Assembly: GCA_003161515.1 (NCBI GenBank)
Contig: PMOH01000451.1
Span: forward strand, 1-15,626
Direction of reading: 5' to 3'
Length of the DNA stretch: 15,626 bases
Source of the DNA: Deltaproteobacteria bacterium
GTDB taxonomy: Bacteria; Desulfobacterota; Binatia; Binatales; Binataceae
The stretch's first letter is position 1. Each line of letters opens with the position of its first letter. The notes under the pieces are model-generated. The model saw only the letters and a program-made list of their open reading frames with translations. It had not been told where the DNA came from and did not search any database. This document shows positions 1 to 8,055 of this stretch, one piece after another. Position numbers and translations under genes: made by a program.

Positions 1-971
1 TACACCCGCCGCTTGTTGAGCCAGTCGCTTAGCTCCGCGTTGATTACCGCCTCCATGTAGAGCGTCTCGCTCGGCAGATACATCAGCGCCATGTCAGTCG
101 TGCCAGCCTCCGGCCTGATATACCCAGCGATTCGCTTCGCCTGCTCTTTCATCACGCGCTCGAACTCGACCCGCGCCTCATCCAGCGCTTGCGGATCGTT
201 GGTCTCGAACAGCGCGAGCACCTGCTCGCGCGGAAATTTCGCATCAATCGGCAACACCCGGTCTGGAAACTTGATCAGCGCATCGACGCGTCCCGAGCCT
301 TCGCCGCCCGGCGACGCCTGTAGCTCATACATATGCCGCGGCAGAAAATCTTCGAGCAGCCGCTCGAGTCCCTGTTCGCCGAATCGCCCGCGCAGATGCG
401 GCATCTTGAGCAGACTGTTCAGGTCATTGATCGACGCCCCGATCACGCCAAGATTTTTCAGCTGTTCCTGCGCTTCGTTGAGGTGATTCTGGACTTTTTC
501 AAACTGCGCAAAGCCGTCCTTGATGTTCTGATCGAGCTTCACCTGCACCGTATTCGTGATCGCCGCCAGCTTCTCGCCAACGTCCGAGCGAATCCCCTCG
601 ATACTCTCCCTCGTCTGCGTTGTCAGCGCTGCAATCTCCAACTTGAGCGAAGTCGCTTGTTCCTGCCGACCCGCCGACAGATGCTGTCCGAGCGCGGCGT
701 TGAGGTTTAGAAACCCCTCCGACAACCGATCGGCCGTCTGCAGGCTGAGATCGCCCTGCGCCCGCTCCAGCCGCCCAGCCAGGTCGGTGCGCGTCTGCGT
801 CAATTTTTCGTCGAGACTCCGCGCGATCGAGTCGAGCCGCTCGTCCAACCGCGCGAAAGAATCATTTGCAGGAAGCGAGCGCAGCTTGCGGATTACGATC
901 AAAATCCCCGCAATCGACAGCACGCTCAGAACAAGCAACACCGCCAGCGCTAAAACCATTTCCGACTCCAT
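1..971 (-). CDS. rmuC: RmuC family DNA recombination protein (3' end cut by window edge)
   Basis: Reading the minus strand from ATG at 971 gives an open frame of about 323 codons that is still open at base 1, so the C-terminus is missing. Residues 5-27 form one hydrophobic N-terminal segment (VLALAVLLVLSVLSIAGILI), followed by a long charged coiled-coil stretch to about residue 185. The conserved RmuC core then begins, with LKMPHLRGRFGEQGLERLLEDFLP, VDALIKFPDRVLPIDAKFP and DMALMYLPSETLYMEAV. In this family a membrane-anchored coiled coil precedes a nuclease-like domain of the restriction-endonuclease fold; RmuC is known to limit DNA rearrangements such as inversion at repeats. A GGAGG ribosome-binding site lies 7 bases before the ATG, which fixes the start. 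The family assignment is firm; the exact biochemical role is not visible in the sequence. Confidence 0.95.
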   Translation of the reverse strand, partial: MESEMVLALAVLLVLSVLSIAGILIVIRKLRSLPANDSFARLDERLDSIARSLDEKLTQTRTDLAGRLERAQGDLSLQTADRLSEGFLNLNAALGQHLSAGRQEQATSLKLEIAALTTQTRESIEGIRSDVGEKLAAITNTVQVKLDQNIKDGFAQFEKVQNHLNEAQEQLKNLGVIGASINDLNSLLKMPHLRGRFGEQGLERLLEDFLPRHMYELQASPGGEGSGRVDALIKFPDRVLPIDAKFPREQVLALFETNDPQALDEARVEFERVMKEQAKRIAGYIRPEAGTTDMALMYLPSETLYMEAVINAELSDWLNKRRV

Positions 972-1305
972 CAAACCACCTCCACGCCATCCGCCACGAT
1001 TCTAACCCTCGACAGCGGCGGCGTCGAACCGACTGTTCACACCGTAGCGCCGCGCAATGACAACGGTTGTCCTCGCGGTAAAAACGCGCGACGCAAGAGC
1101 GTCCGTCGAGATTCTTCGCTACAGCAGCTTTCGCTCAGAATGACGCGTGAGGCGGTCCGCCTTTTCGTGTCATCCTGAGCGCAGCGGAGGATCTCGCGCG
1201 TCAGCGCGCTTCGCTACAGAACCGACAACTGGTTATGCAAAGCTTTTCTCGCAGGGGAGAGGAAATACCGAGCGACCTGCTATCGTGTCCGGACGGAGCC
1301 AAGAC
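972..1305. other. Intergenic region with repeats between rmuC and the ArsA-like gene
   Basis: This stretch of about 330 bases separates the divergently oriented rmuC and ArsA-like genes. It holds a two-part dispersed repeat (1107-1144 and 1169-1200). The ArsA-like frame stays open upstream to 1147, but the residues this would add are mostly translated repeat sequence and do not look like protein of the family. No convincing sigma-70 promoter was picked out by eye. Confidence 0.6.
1107..1200. repeat. Dispersed repeat locus 1 (arm B then arm A)
   Basis: Arm B (1107-1144) is identical over 38 bases to 4240-4277. Arm A (1169-1200) matches 4177-4208 over 32 bases with two differences. Arms A and B are imperfect reverse complements of each other: one begins gtcatcctgagcg, the other ends cgctcagaatgac. 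Each locus can therefore fold on itself. Here B comes first, whereas at 4177-4277 A comes first. It resembles a short non-coding interspersed palindromic repeat; no transposase is present. Confidence 0.85.
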
Positions 1306-2580
1306 TTGAAAGACCTGCTCACCAAAGGCTCGATTACGATTCTGCTCGGCACTGGCGGCGTCGGTAAGACCACTATTGCCGCCGCGCTCGCGCTCGCGGG
1401 CGCATCCGCCAAGCTCAATACTGCGGTGATCACAGTCGATCCTTCCGAGCGGCTGCGCGACGCGCTTGGCCTCGCGCATCTTGGCGGCGATCCGACCCGT
1501 ATCGGCACTCGACAACTCGCCGCTGCCGGCCTCGACCGCAATCTTCAGCTTTCCGCGATGATGCTCGACGTTTCCGGCGAATGGGACGCTATCATTAAGC
1601 GTTTCGTAACCGACCCGGCGAGGCGCGAGAAAATTTTCGACAATCCTTTCTACAAAAGCCTGACCGTTGAGTTTGCCGGCTCCGAAGCCTTCGCCGCGCT
1701 GCAGCGCCTGTACGATCTTCACCAGACGGCCGGCTTCGAGCTCGAAGTGGTGGACACGCCGCCCGCGTCGCACTCGTTTGAATTCCTGCAGACGCCGGCG
1801 CGGATGATTCGTCTGCTCGATTCGCGCACTGCGCGATGGCTGTTCACGCCGTCGCTCTCTGCCGGGCGTATCGCGATGAAGGTCGCGAGCGAGACCGCGC
1901 GCTTCGTCGTGCGCGAAATCGAGCGCTTTGCCGGCGGCAGCGTACTCTCGACCATCACCGACTTTTTCGCCGCAATGGCCGAGAGCATGGACGCGATAAT
2001 AGATCGGATGCACAAGACCGAAGCGCTGCTGCATTCGCCGGCCGTGAAATTCGTGATGGTCACGACGGCGGAGCCCGACCGCATCCGGCAAGCGCGCGAA
2101 CTGCTCTCCCAGATGGACTCCGAGGGACTCAAACTCTCGGCAATCGTGATCAACCGCTTCCTCGACGAGCGCACTTTTCAGGAATGCGCGCGCCCGGCGC
2201 GAGAACGCTCAGCCGCCGCCGACTCGGTGGAGCGTCCACTGAGTCATCTCGCGGAAATTTCGGAGTTGCGCGCGTCGCTCGCTAAAGACGGCGCCGACGG
2301 CAACGGCTCCGCCCGCCTGGTGAATCATTTTGAGGAGTATCGCGACCGCACACTCGACGAGATCAAACGCGTCGCCAGTTTCGCGCGCGAACTTCCGCCC
2401 GGAGTGAAGCTCGCGATCGCCCCCGAAATCGAAGCCGGCGTCCGCGACCTCGCCACGCTGTCGCGAGTCTCCGGCTACCTGCTATCAGGCTCGACGATTC
2501 TGAAACCGCTGGAAGCGTCAGCGCGCGGGGTGGAATCTCTGAGAGAGAATAACCGCCTGCGCGGCGGGCGGCAGGGGTGA
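1306..2580 (+). CDS. ArsA/Get3-like anion-transporting-type ATPase
   Basis: With a TTG start at 1306 the product is 424 residues. A P-loop GTGGVGKTT lies at residues 15-23, an ITVDPSERLRDALGL segment follows near residue 42, and VVDTPPASHSFEFL fits the switch II DTPPxxH motif of the ArsA-like family. The central part is predicted helical. These proteins are soluble ATPases of the SIMIBI class related to arsenite-pump ArsA and the tail-anchored-protein chaperone Get3. The signature lysine of the deviant Walker A motif (KGGVGKT) is replaced by threonine, as happens in some bacterial ArsA-like proteins, so an arsenite role should not be assumed; no arsB, arsC or arsR gene is nearby. TTG at 1306 was chosen because GGAG lies 7 bases before it and the P-loop sits at the usual distance. 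GTG at 1285 is an alternative. The stop codon lies inside a dispersed repeat (2571-2595). Confidence 0.85.
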   Translation: MKDLLTKGSITILLGTGGVGKTTIAAALALAGASAKLNTAVITVDPSERLRDALGLAHLGGDPTRIGTRQLAAAGLDRNLQLSAMMLDVSGEWDAIIKRFVTDPARREKIFDNPFYKSLTVEFAGSEAFAALQRLYDLHQTAGFELEVVDTPPASHSFEFLQTPARMIRLLDSRTARWLFTPSLSAGRIAMKVASETARFVVREIERFAGGSVLSTITDFFAAMAESMDAIIDRMHKTEALLHSPAVKFVMVTTAEPDRIRQARELLSQMDSEGLKLSAIVINRFLDERTFQECARPARERSAAADSVERPLSHLAEISELRASLAKDGADGNGSARLVNHFEEYRDRTLDEIKRVASFARELPPGVKLAIAPEIEAGVRDLATLSRVSGYLLSGSTILKPLEASARGVESLRENNRLRGGRQG

Positions 2581-2630
2581 CCCCTGCACCCAGTGTGAAG
2601 CGCAAAGTTGCGCGCGGCGCGCTACTTTGC
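2571..2630 (+). repeat. 3'-end hairpin element, partial copy, overlapping the ArsA-like stop
   Basis: Bases 2571-2595 match the reverse complement of 5462-5486 with one difference and contain the palindrome GCAGGGGT/ACCCCTGC. Bases 2602-2630 form a hairpin: GCAAAGT, T, GCGCG, loop CGG, CGCGC, T, ACTTTGC. The GCAAAGTxGCGCG part also resembles the complement of 4385-4402. The element sits at the 3' end of the gene between convergent transcripts. There is no T-run, so it is not a classical intrinsic terminator, though it could act as a 3'-end structure. Confidence 0.6.
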
Positions 2631-2685
2631 TCCGAGCCTGCGGCATCCACCACGATGCCCGCACATAGCACGTTCACTGAAAAAG

Positions 2686-3028
<343 letters not shown>

Positions 3029-3143
3029 CGCCGTTAGAGTAGCAGGTTTTAGATTCCCTCTCGCCTATCTTCAGTGCTGACACAACTCGCAAGCCGGCGT
3101 AATTCTGATCGTGTCTGATACTCGAACAAGTGGAGACAACAAC

Positions 3144-4148
3144 ATGAAATCAATTCGAGTCGAACAAGCCAAAGGTCCCTTCAAACTGGTTGACGAGAAA
3201 ATCGTCGAGCCCACGCGCGGGCAAGTGCGGATTAAAGTTCAAGCGTGCGGGATTTGCCACAGCGACGTGTTTACGAAAGAGGGAGTGTGGCCCGGAATCG
3301 CCTATCCACGATCGCCGGGGCATGAAATCGCCGGTGTGATCGAAGCGGTCGGCGACGATGCGTGGGATTGGAAAGTCGGGGATCGAGTCGGCGTCGGATG
3401 GCATGGTGGAAACTGCTTTCGATGCGAGCCGTGCCGTCGCGGCGATTTCGTCAATTGCAGATTTTTGCAGATTCCCGGGATCAGTTATGACGGCGGCTAC
3501 GCCGCTCACGTGATTGCGCCAGTCGAGGCGCTCGCGCATATCCCCGACGTGTTGCGGCCGGAAGAGGTCGCGCCGCTGATGTGCGCAGGGATCACGACCT
3601 TCAACGCGCTGCGTCACAGCGGCGCGGGGCCCGGTGATGTCGTCGGCATACAGGGCATCGGCGGTCTCGGGCATTTGGGAATCCAATTTGCAGCCAAGTT
3701 TGGTTACGACGTCGTCGCGATCGGACGCGGCGAGGACAAGCAGGCGCTCGCGCTGAAGCTGGGCGCTCGGCGTTATATCGACAGCGGCCGGCAGGACGTG
3801 GCGGCCGAACTTAAGAAGGAAGGCGGCGCCGCGGTGATTCTCGTGACCGCGCCCGATCCGAAAGCGATCGGCGCGCTGGTCGATGGGCTCGGGGTGCGCG
3901 GCAGACTGGTTATCGTCGGGGCAAGTGTCGAGCCGTTCGGAGTCTCGTCGTTCCAGTTGATTGGCGCACAGCGCACGATCATCGGATGGCCGGCGGGAAC
4001 GTCACGCGACTCCGAAGACACCCTGAAATTCGCCGCGCAGACGGGAGTCCGCGCGATGATCGAAACATTCCCAATCGAACAAGCGGAGCAAGCCTACGAC
4101 CGAATGATAACCGGCAAAGTCCGCTTCCGCGCGGTGCTGACGCGTTGA
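3144..4148 (+). CDS. Zinc-dependent alcohol dehydrogenase (MDR family)
   Basis: This 334-residue medium-chain dehydrogenase oxidises or reduces alcohol/aldehyde pairs with NAD(P)H. The catalytic zinc ligands are C38 (in GICHSD), H60-E61 (PGHE) and C147 (LMCAG). The structural zinc site has all four cysteines, C91, C94, C97 and C105. The Rossmann glycine motif GIGGLGHLG lies near 171-179. Overall it looks most like the AdhP/cinnamyl-type branch, but the substrate cannot be told. The ATG at 3144 has GGAGA 7 bases upstream and begins MKSIRVEQAKGPF as expected. A GTG at 3111 in the same frame would add 11 residues of no obvious merit. The gene stands alone on the plus strand between two minus-strand genes and has a repeat locus 28 bases after its stop codon, so it may be a later insertion into this neighbourhood. 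Confidence 0.93.
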   Translation: MKSIRVEQAKGPFKLVDEKIVEPTRGQVRIKVQACGICHSDVFTKEGVWPGIAYPRSPGHEIAGVIEAVGDDAWDWKVGDRVGVGWHGGNCFRCEPCRRGDFVNCRFLQIPGISYDGGYAAHVIAPVEALAHIPDVLRPEEVAPLMCAGITTFNALRHSGAGPGDVVGIQGIGGLGHLGIQFAAKFGYDVVAIGRGEDKQALALKLGARRYIDSGRQDVAAELKKEGGAAVILVTAPDPKAIGALVDGLGVRGRLVIVGASVEPFGVSSFQLIGAQRTIIGWPAGTSRDSEDTLKFAAQTGVRAMIETFPIEQAEQAYDRMITGKVRFRAVLTR

Positions 4149-4176
4149 AGATCGCTGACGCGAGTCTGATTGTTCC

Positions 4177-4277
4177 GTCATCCTGAGCGCAGCGAAAGAT
4201 CTCGCGCGAAGCGCTCACGCCAGCCGCAGGACCGCCCGGCGAGATTCTTCGCTACAGCAGCTTTCGCTCAGAATGAC
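4177..4277. repeat. Dispersed repeat locus 2 (arm A then arm B)
   Basis: Arm A is 4177-4208 and arm B is 4240-4277. Arm B is identical to 1107-1144 over 38 bases; arm A matches 1169-1200 with two differences. The two arms are imperfect inverted copies of each other, so the single-stranded form can fold into a long stem. The arm order is the reverse of that at locus 1. Confidence 0.85.
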
Positions 4278-4332
4278 ACAAGGATTAGACGACAATGTGT
4301 CGGTCTATCCCAGCTAACCTAACCCCTAACCG

Positions 4333-4348
4333 CTTCCCGAGCGGGAAG
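4333..4348 (+). terminator. Candidate hairpin downstream of the alcohol dehydrogenase
   Basis: CTTCCC and GGGAAG pair around a GAGC loop, with extra C/G pairing possible from the flanking cccc and gggg. A short T-rich stretch (atttattt) follows about 10 bases later. It lies about 185 bases beyond the alcohol dehydrogenase stop and is too far from a T-run to be a textbook terminator. It may equally be another dispersed hairpin. Confidence 0.25.
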
Positions 4349-4411
4349 GGGAACCGGATTTATTTGAGTGAGAGCAAAAAGGGCGTCCGCGCCACTTTGC
4401 GATTTAGCACC

Positions 4412-4468
4412 GGGTGCAGGGGTCACCCGTGCCCAAGGAGGCGCGGAACCCACGGTGGGTTCCGCATT
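4412..4468 (-). repeat. 3'-end hairpin element, copy behind the zinc-ribbon gene
   Basis: These 57 bases match 5466-5522 with three differences. On the minus strand the element starts 22 bases after the zinc-ribbon gene ends. It contains an 11-bp stem GCGGAACCCAC/GTGGGTTCCGC with almost no loop, then a second potential hairpin GGGTG...CACCC. It lies downstream of its gene in the same relative orientation as the other two copies. It has no U-run. Confidence 0.85.
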
Positions 4469-4490
4469 CAATAAAGTGGGTTACCCTTCC

Positions 4491-5219
4491 CTACGAACTG
4501 GCCTTCTCCGCCGCCGGCTCCTCGTAATACAGCACGCGCTGACAGTTCGGGCAGAAGTGTATCTGCAGATGCTTCTGGATCTCGTTGTACAACTGCGGCG
4601 GCAGGCGCATCCGGCACCCCTGGCAGGTTCCGCCGGTCGCCTTCGCCACCGCGACGCCCGCGCGACGGCTGAAGATCATCTGGTAGCGTGACAGCAGGCC
4701 CGGATCGACATTCTCGGCGATTTTCTCGCGCGCCTTACGCGTCTTCGAGATATTGCCCTTGAGCTCCTCGACTTCCGTCGCGATTTCTTTTTCCGCCGCC
4801 GTTAGATCGACTCGACCCTTCGTGATCGCCTCGGTCAGCTCCTTGATTCGCGCGGTCCGCACGTCCGCCCCTTCCATCGACGTAAGCAACTCGGTCTCGA
4901 GCCGCTGATTGGTATCCTTCAACGACTCGATCTCATGCGTCAGCGCTTGCAGTTCCTTGTCGTTGCGGACCAGCGTCAGCCGCATCCGCTTGTTGCGGAT
5001 TCTGACTTCGCCCTCGGCCAGCTCACGCTCGGCCTTTTTACGAGCCGCGGATATTTCCTTGTCTTGTTCGGTCAGACGATCGAATTCGGCCTGGTGATTT
5101 TTGTTTTCATCGCGCAGTTGGTCAACTCGTCCGGCAATCGACGCAAGCGATTGCTCCAACTCTTGCAGCTGCCGGTCGATGACCTGGAGGTCCATCAGCC
5201 GGTTTATCTCTTCACGCAA
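4491..5219 (-). CDS. COG1579/DUF164-type coiled-coil protein with C-terminal C4 zinc ribbon
   Basis: The product has 242 residues. Positions 1 to about 185 are almost continuously charged heptad-like helix, a long coiled coil. The C-terminus carries a zinc ribbon: C199-x2-C202 (GGTCQGCRMRLPP) and C223-x2-C226 (HFCPNCQRVLYY). This matches the conserved bacterial family COG1579 (zf-RING_7, called CdsZ in some annotations), thought to bind nucleic acid or protein; its exact role is not settled. The start is TTG at 5219, supported by GGAGG 6 bases upstream; no better ATG exists before the coiled coil. In many bacteria this gene lies close to dnaG/rpoD or rnpB. Here it is in the same strand series as dnaG and rnpB, with tRNA-Ile2 just upstream and a hairpin repeat just downstream. 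Confidence 0.88.
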   Translation of the reverse strand: MREEINRLMDLQVIDRQLQELEQSLASIAGRVDQLRDENKNHQAEFDRLTEQDKEISAARKKAERELAEGEVRIRNKRMRLTLVRNDKELQALTHEIESLKDTNQRLETELLTSMEGADVRTARIKELTEAITKGRVDLTAAEKEIATEVEELKGNISKTRKAREKIAENVDPGLLSRYQMIFSRRAGVAVAKATGGTCQGCRMRLPPQLYNEIQKHLQIHFCPNCQRVLYYEEPAAEKASS

Positions 5220-5312
5220 GTCGTACCTCCACTAATCTTGTGCGCGTCGCGTTTTTCAGTGTCTGTTTCTGGATCATAAGACCGCCCGGCAGATGCGCGG
5301 GCACGAATGGGG

Positions 5313-5388
5313 TGGGCCCACCAGGATTTGAACCTGGGACCAGCCGGTTATGAGCCGGCAGCTCTGAACCTGGCTGAGCTATGGGCCC
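5313..5388 (-). tRNA. tRNA-Ile2 (CAU anticodon, lysidine type)
   Basis: The minus strand folds into a full cloverleaf of 76 bases through the discriminator A. The acceptor is GGGCCCA/TGGGCCC, the D arm GCTC...GAGC, the anticodon stem GCCGG/CCGGC around loop CTCATAA, and the T arm CCAGG-TTCAAAT-CCTGG. The anticodon CAU could mean Met or Ile2. The GGGCCC acceptor with C4-G69 and C5-G68, plus the overall resemblance to bacterial tRNA-Ile2, favours the AUA-reading isoleucine tRNA modified to lysidine by TilS. The three bases after the discriminator are CCC, so the CCA tail is not encoded and must be added enzymatically. Confidence 0.9.
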
Positions 5389-5465
5389 TCGAGGAAACAT
5401 CAAGCCTCTATGATGGTAGCAAGTTCGCGCAGCAACATTAAGGGCTGATCGACTCTCCAATCACT

Positions 5466-5522
5466 GGGTGCAGGGGGCACCCCTGCCCAAGGAGGTGCGG
5501 AACCCACGGTGGGTTCCGCATT
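5466..5522 (-). repeat. 3'-end hairpin element, copy behind dnaG
   Basis: These 57 bases match 4412-4468 with three differences and begin 14 bases after the dnaG stop on the minus strand. The 11-bp stem GCGGAACCCAC/GTGGGTTCCGC is intact. A second stem, GGGTGC-AGGGG-GCACCC on the plus strand, is perfect here. The similarity continues a few bases past the element to the copy at 2571-2595. It is a possible factor-dependent or 3'-stabilising structure between dnaG and the tRNA; there is no U-run. Confidence 0.85.
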
Positions 5523-5536
5523 AAATGTGTATTCCC

Positions 5537-7351
5537 TCAAGCCCCGCGCCCTTCCCGTCTGAGATCGATCACAGCTTGCGCGGTCGACACATCCCCCGCG
5601 CTTTGGCGCAGCCGCCCCATCTCTCGCACGCGCCGGCGCCGCTCGAGCGCAACGACATAGTCGCTCATCAGCGCGCGGCATTTTTCGAGATCGTTGGAAA
5701 CTTTCTGCGTCTCGTCCTCGACCTCTTCAGCCGATGGGCCGACTGCGAACTCGCTGACGCGACCCTGCTCGTCGGCAGTCAAGCGATCCGCGATCCATTC
5801 TTCGAGCGCGGTGTATGGTTCATCGGTCCTGCACAAATCGGCGAGGACGCCGCCGAGGCGAATTTCTTCGAAATTCGCCTCCGCCCCTGACTGCGCAATT
5901 TCATTGCGCAGCTCCGGATGGAGCAGCGCCAGCGCGACAAGGCCGATTTCGGCCTTGGCGCCGGCGGCGTCGCCGCCCGCCGCTGACGCGGCGGCCGGCG
6001 CATTCGCGGTCGCGCGCGTATCGCGCGCGAACCGCGACGGCGCCGCGGAGCGTCCCGCTCCGCGCGCCTCTTTCCGGAGTACTTCCTCACCGATCGACAA
6101 CAAGTCGGCCGCTTTGCGCGCCAGCAAGTCGAACTGGAACGGGTCGTTGACCAGCTTGAGCACCTCGGCCACGCGTTGCGCCGCCCGCGCGCGCTCGGCA
6201 ATCGACCCGCGCGCCTCGGTCGCCTGCTCGCTCAGAAAATAATCGACCAGCAACTCGGATTTCTCAGTCAGATCCGCGAACGCGGCTTCGCCGCGCTCGC
6301 GAACGAATGTGTCCGGATCAAATCCCGACGGGATGAAAATACCGCGGCCCAGCAATCCCGCCTGCAAGAATATCTCGAGCGCCCGCATCGACGCCTTCCG
6401 CCCTGCCGCGTCGCCGTCAAAGCATGCGATCACATTTTTCGTGTATCGGCTCAGCACCCGCAGCTGCTCGACTGTCAGCGCCGTGCCGCATCCGGCGACC
6501 GCTTCCTTGAACCCCGCTTGCCACAGCGCGATCACGTCGAAGTATCCTTCGACCAGGATCGCGCGGTCTTTGCCCGACGATGCACTAGACGAGATCGCCT
6601 GCCGCGCTTCGAACAACCCGTACAGCGTCCGCGCCTTTGAATACAGCGGCGACTCGGGCGAGTTGATATATTTCGGCAGTCGCGCGTCGAGCACGCGTCC
6701 CCCGAATGCGATCGCCCTGCCCTGTGCATCGCGAATCGGAAACATCACGCGCCCGCGAAACATGTCGTACGCGTCGGTGGACACATTGCCGTCTTTCTTG
6801 ACCAGCCCGACTTTGACGCCCGCGTCGCGCAGCCCGCGCTTCTCGAGCGCCTTGGCCAACGAGGCGGGCCGGCTCGGCGCGTAGCCAATCATGAACGCGC
6901 GCGCCGTCTCGACGCTGATGCCGCGCGACTTCAGGTACTCGCGCGCCATCGCCCCGTCGGTCGTATTCCACAACACATGCGCAAAAAATTCCGCCGCGAC
7001 CTCGCTCGCCTTGAGCATCTGTTCGCGCTCGCCGGCCTGGGGTCCTGATACATCGTGCTCGGGCAGCGTCACGCCATATTTTTTTGCGAGGGAACGCAGC
7101 GCTTCCCCAAAGGTCAGGCCCTCGACGCGCATGATGAAATCGAACACGCTGCCGCCGACGCCGCATCCGAAGCAATGGAAAAATCCACGCTCTGCATTCA
7201 CTGAGAACGACGGCGTCTTCTCGTTATGGAACGGGCACAGCCCGACGAAGTTGCGGCCTGCGCGGCGCAGACGGACGTGCGCGCCGATTATTTCAATGAT
7301 ATCGGCGCGGGCGCGGACCTCTTCGACCTTACTGTCGCCGAACTGCGCCAT
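5537..7351 (-). CDS. dnaG: DNA primase DnaG
   Basis: This 604-residue primase makes RNA primers at the replication fork and is of usual bacterial length. The N-terminal CHC2 zinc finger has C39, H42, C60 and C63 (GLCPFHNEKTPSFSV and FFHCFGCGVGG). The catalytic core includes the RNA-polymerase-like domain ending in FGGRVLDARLPKYINSPES. The TOPRIM domain has E268 (LVEGYFDV) and D312/D314 (ACFDGDAAGRKA). A low-complexity Ala/Arg-rich linker (about 430-470) precedes the C-terminal DnaB-binding region. The ATG at 7351 overlaps the stop of the upstream phosphodiesterase gene as TGATG, implying translational coupling. The common downstream partner rpoD is absent; a hairpin repeat and tRNA-Ile2 follow instead. 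Confidence 0.98.
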   Translation of the reverse strand: MAQFGDSKVEEVRARADIIEIIGAHVRLRRAGRNFVGLCPFHNEKTPSFSVNAERGFFHCFGCGVGGSVFDFIMRVEGLTFGEALRSLAKKYGVTLPEHDVSGPQAGEREQMLKASEVAAEFFAHVLWNTTDGAMAREYLKSRGISVETARAFMIGYAPSRPASLAKALEKRGLRDAGVKVGLVKKDGNVSTDAYDMFRGRVMFPIRDAQGRAIAFGGRVLDARLPKYINSPESPLYSKARTLYGLFEARQAISSSASSGKDRAILVEGYFDVIALWQAGFKEAVAGCGTALTVEQLRVLSRYTKNVIACFDGDAAGRKASMRALEIFLQAGLLGRGIFIPSGFDPDTFVRERGEAAFADLTEKSELLVDYFLSEQATEARGSIAERARAAQRVAEVLKLVNDPFQFDLLARKAADLLSIGEEVLRKEARGAGRSAAPSRFARDTRATANAPAAASAAGGDAAGAKAEIGLVALALLHPELRNEIAQSGAEANFEEIRLGGVLADLCRTDEPYTALEEWIADRLTADEQGRVSEFAVGPSAEEVEDETQKVSNDLEKCRALMSDYVVALERRRRVREMGRLRQSAGDVSTAQAVIDLRREGRGA

Positions 7352-8055
7352 CAGCCCCCCAGCACTTTCCGCAAACGCTCGGGATAATTCGTCATGATAC
7401 CGTCAACCCCGCATTCGATTAGCGCGCGCATCCGCGCGTCCGCATCGACCGTCCAGGTGTATACCTTCAGCCCGCGTTCATGCGCCGCTTTGCACAAGTC
7501 GGCGGTGACCATGTCCCAGCGCGGATTTATCGAATGCGCCCGCATCGCAACCGCGTTCATCATCAGGTCAACCGGCTTCTCCTCGGCAAGCAAACCGACG
7601 CGAATATTAAAATGCAGCTGCTGGATCTTCTTCAAATAATCCCAATCAAAACTCGACACGATACTGTCGCCGAACGCATTCCGCGCCTGCATAATCTGAG
7701 CGACCTGATTCTCGACGCCGGCCGCCTTCAACTCAATGTTCAACCCACACTTCCCGCCGGTAATCTCAAACACCTCATCAAGGGTAGGAATCCGCTCACC
7801 CTTGATTGCACCGCCCTTGAATTTCGCGCCCGCGTCGAGTCGTTTGAGCTCCTCGAGCGTCAGCTTCGCAACCTCGCCGTTGCCGTCAGTAGTGCGCTCG
7901 ACGGTATCGTCATGGATAACGACGACAGCGCCGTCGCGCGTGAGCTGCACGTCGAGCTCGCACATATCCGCACCCGCCTCGATAGCGGCGCGAAACGCGC
8001 TAAGGGTATTCTCGGGAAAAGTACCGCTAGCCCCTCGATGGGCAATGTTCAGCAC
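7351..8055 (-). CDS. Glycerophosphodiester phosphodiesterase
   Basis: With a GTG start at 8055 this is a 234-residue cytoplasmic enzyme of the GDPD TIM-barrel family, which splits glycerophosphodiesters into glycerol-3-phosphate and an alcohol. The sequence begins VLNIAHRGASG; H6-R7 is the catalytic signature, E15 lies in PENT, E33 and D35 (CELDV) bind metal, and H48 (VIHDD) is the second catalytic histidine. LNIELK near 117 supplies a further acidic residue. GGAGG lies 6 bases before the GTG, which decides the start. A start at 8145 would add 30 residues unlike the family and no signal peptide. It is the first gene of a two-gene unit with dnaG and shares one base with it. Confidence 0.94.
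   Translation of the reverse strand: MLNIAHRGASGTFPENTLSAFRAAIEAGADMCELDVQLTRDGAVVVIHDDTVERTTDGNGEVAKLTLEELKRLDAGAKFKGGAIKGERIPTLDEVFEITGGKCGLNIELKAAGVENQVAQIMQARNAFGDSIVSSFDWDYLKKIQQLHFNIRVGLLAEEKPVDLMMNAVAMRAHSINPRWDMVTADLCKAAHERGLKVYTWTVDADARMRALIECGVDGIMTNYPERLRKVLGG

Larger units (their letters stand above)
4149..4490. other. Repeat-rich intergenic region between convergent genes
   Basis: This stretch of about 340 bases lies between the convergent alcohol dehydrogenase and zinc-ribbon genes and has no credible gene. From left to right it holds dispersed repeat locus 2 (4177-4277), a compact hairpin CTTCCC-GAGC-GGGAAG (4333-4348) followed at a distance by a T-rich patch, and the 3'-end hairpin element (4412-4468). 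A frame of 107 codons across it (4368-4691) runs into the zinc-ribbon gene on the other strand and is spurious. Confidence 0.7.

Noticed and set aside
1201..2091. Minus-strand frame of 296 codons opposite the ArsA-like gene
   Set aside because: Antisense shadow of a gene with a clear P-loop; composition is Arg/Gly-rich without motifs.
5281..5312. GCCCG/CGGGC stem after tRNA-Ile2 as a terminator
   Set aside because: Only 5 bp with a 9-base loop and a weak T content afterwards.
5212..5460. Minus-strand frame of 82 codons
   Set aside because: It spans the tRNA-Ile2 gene and has no protein-like features.
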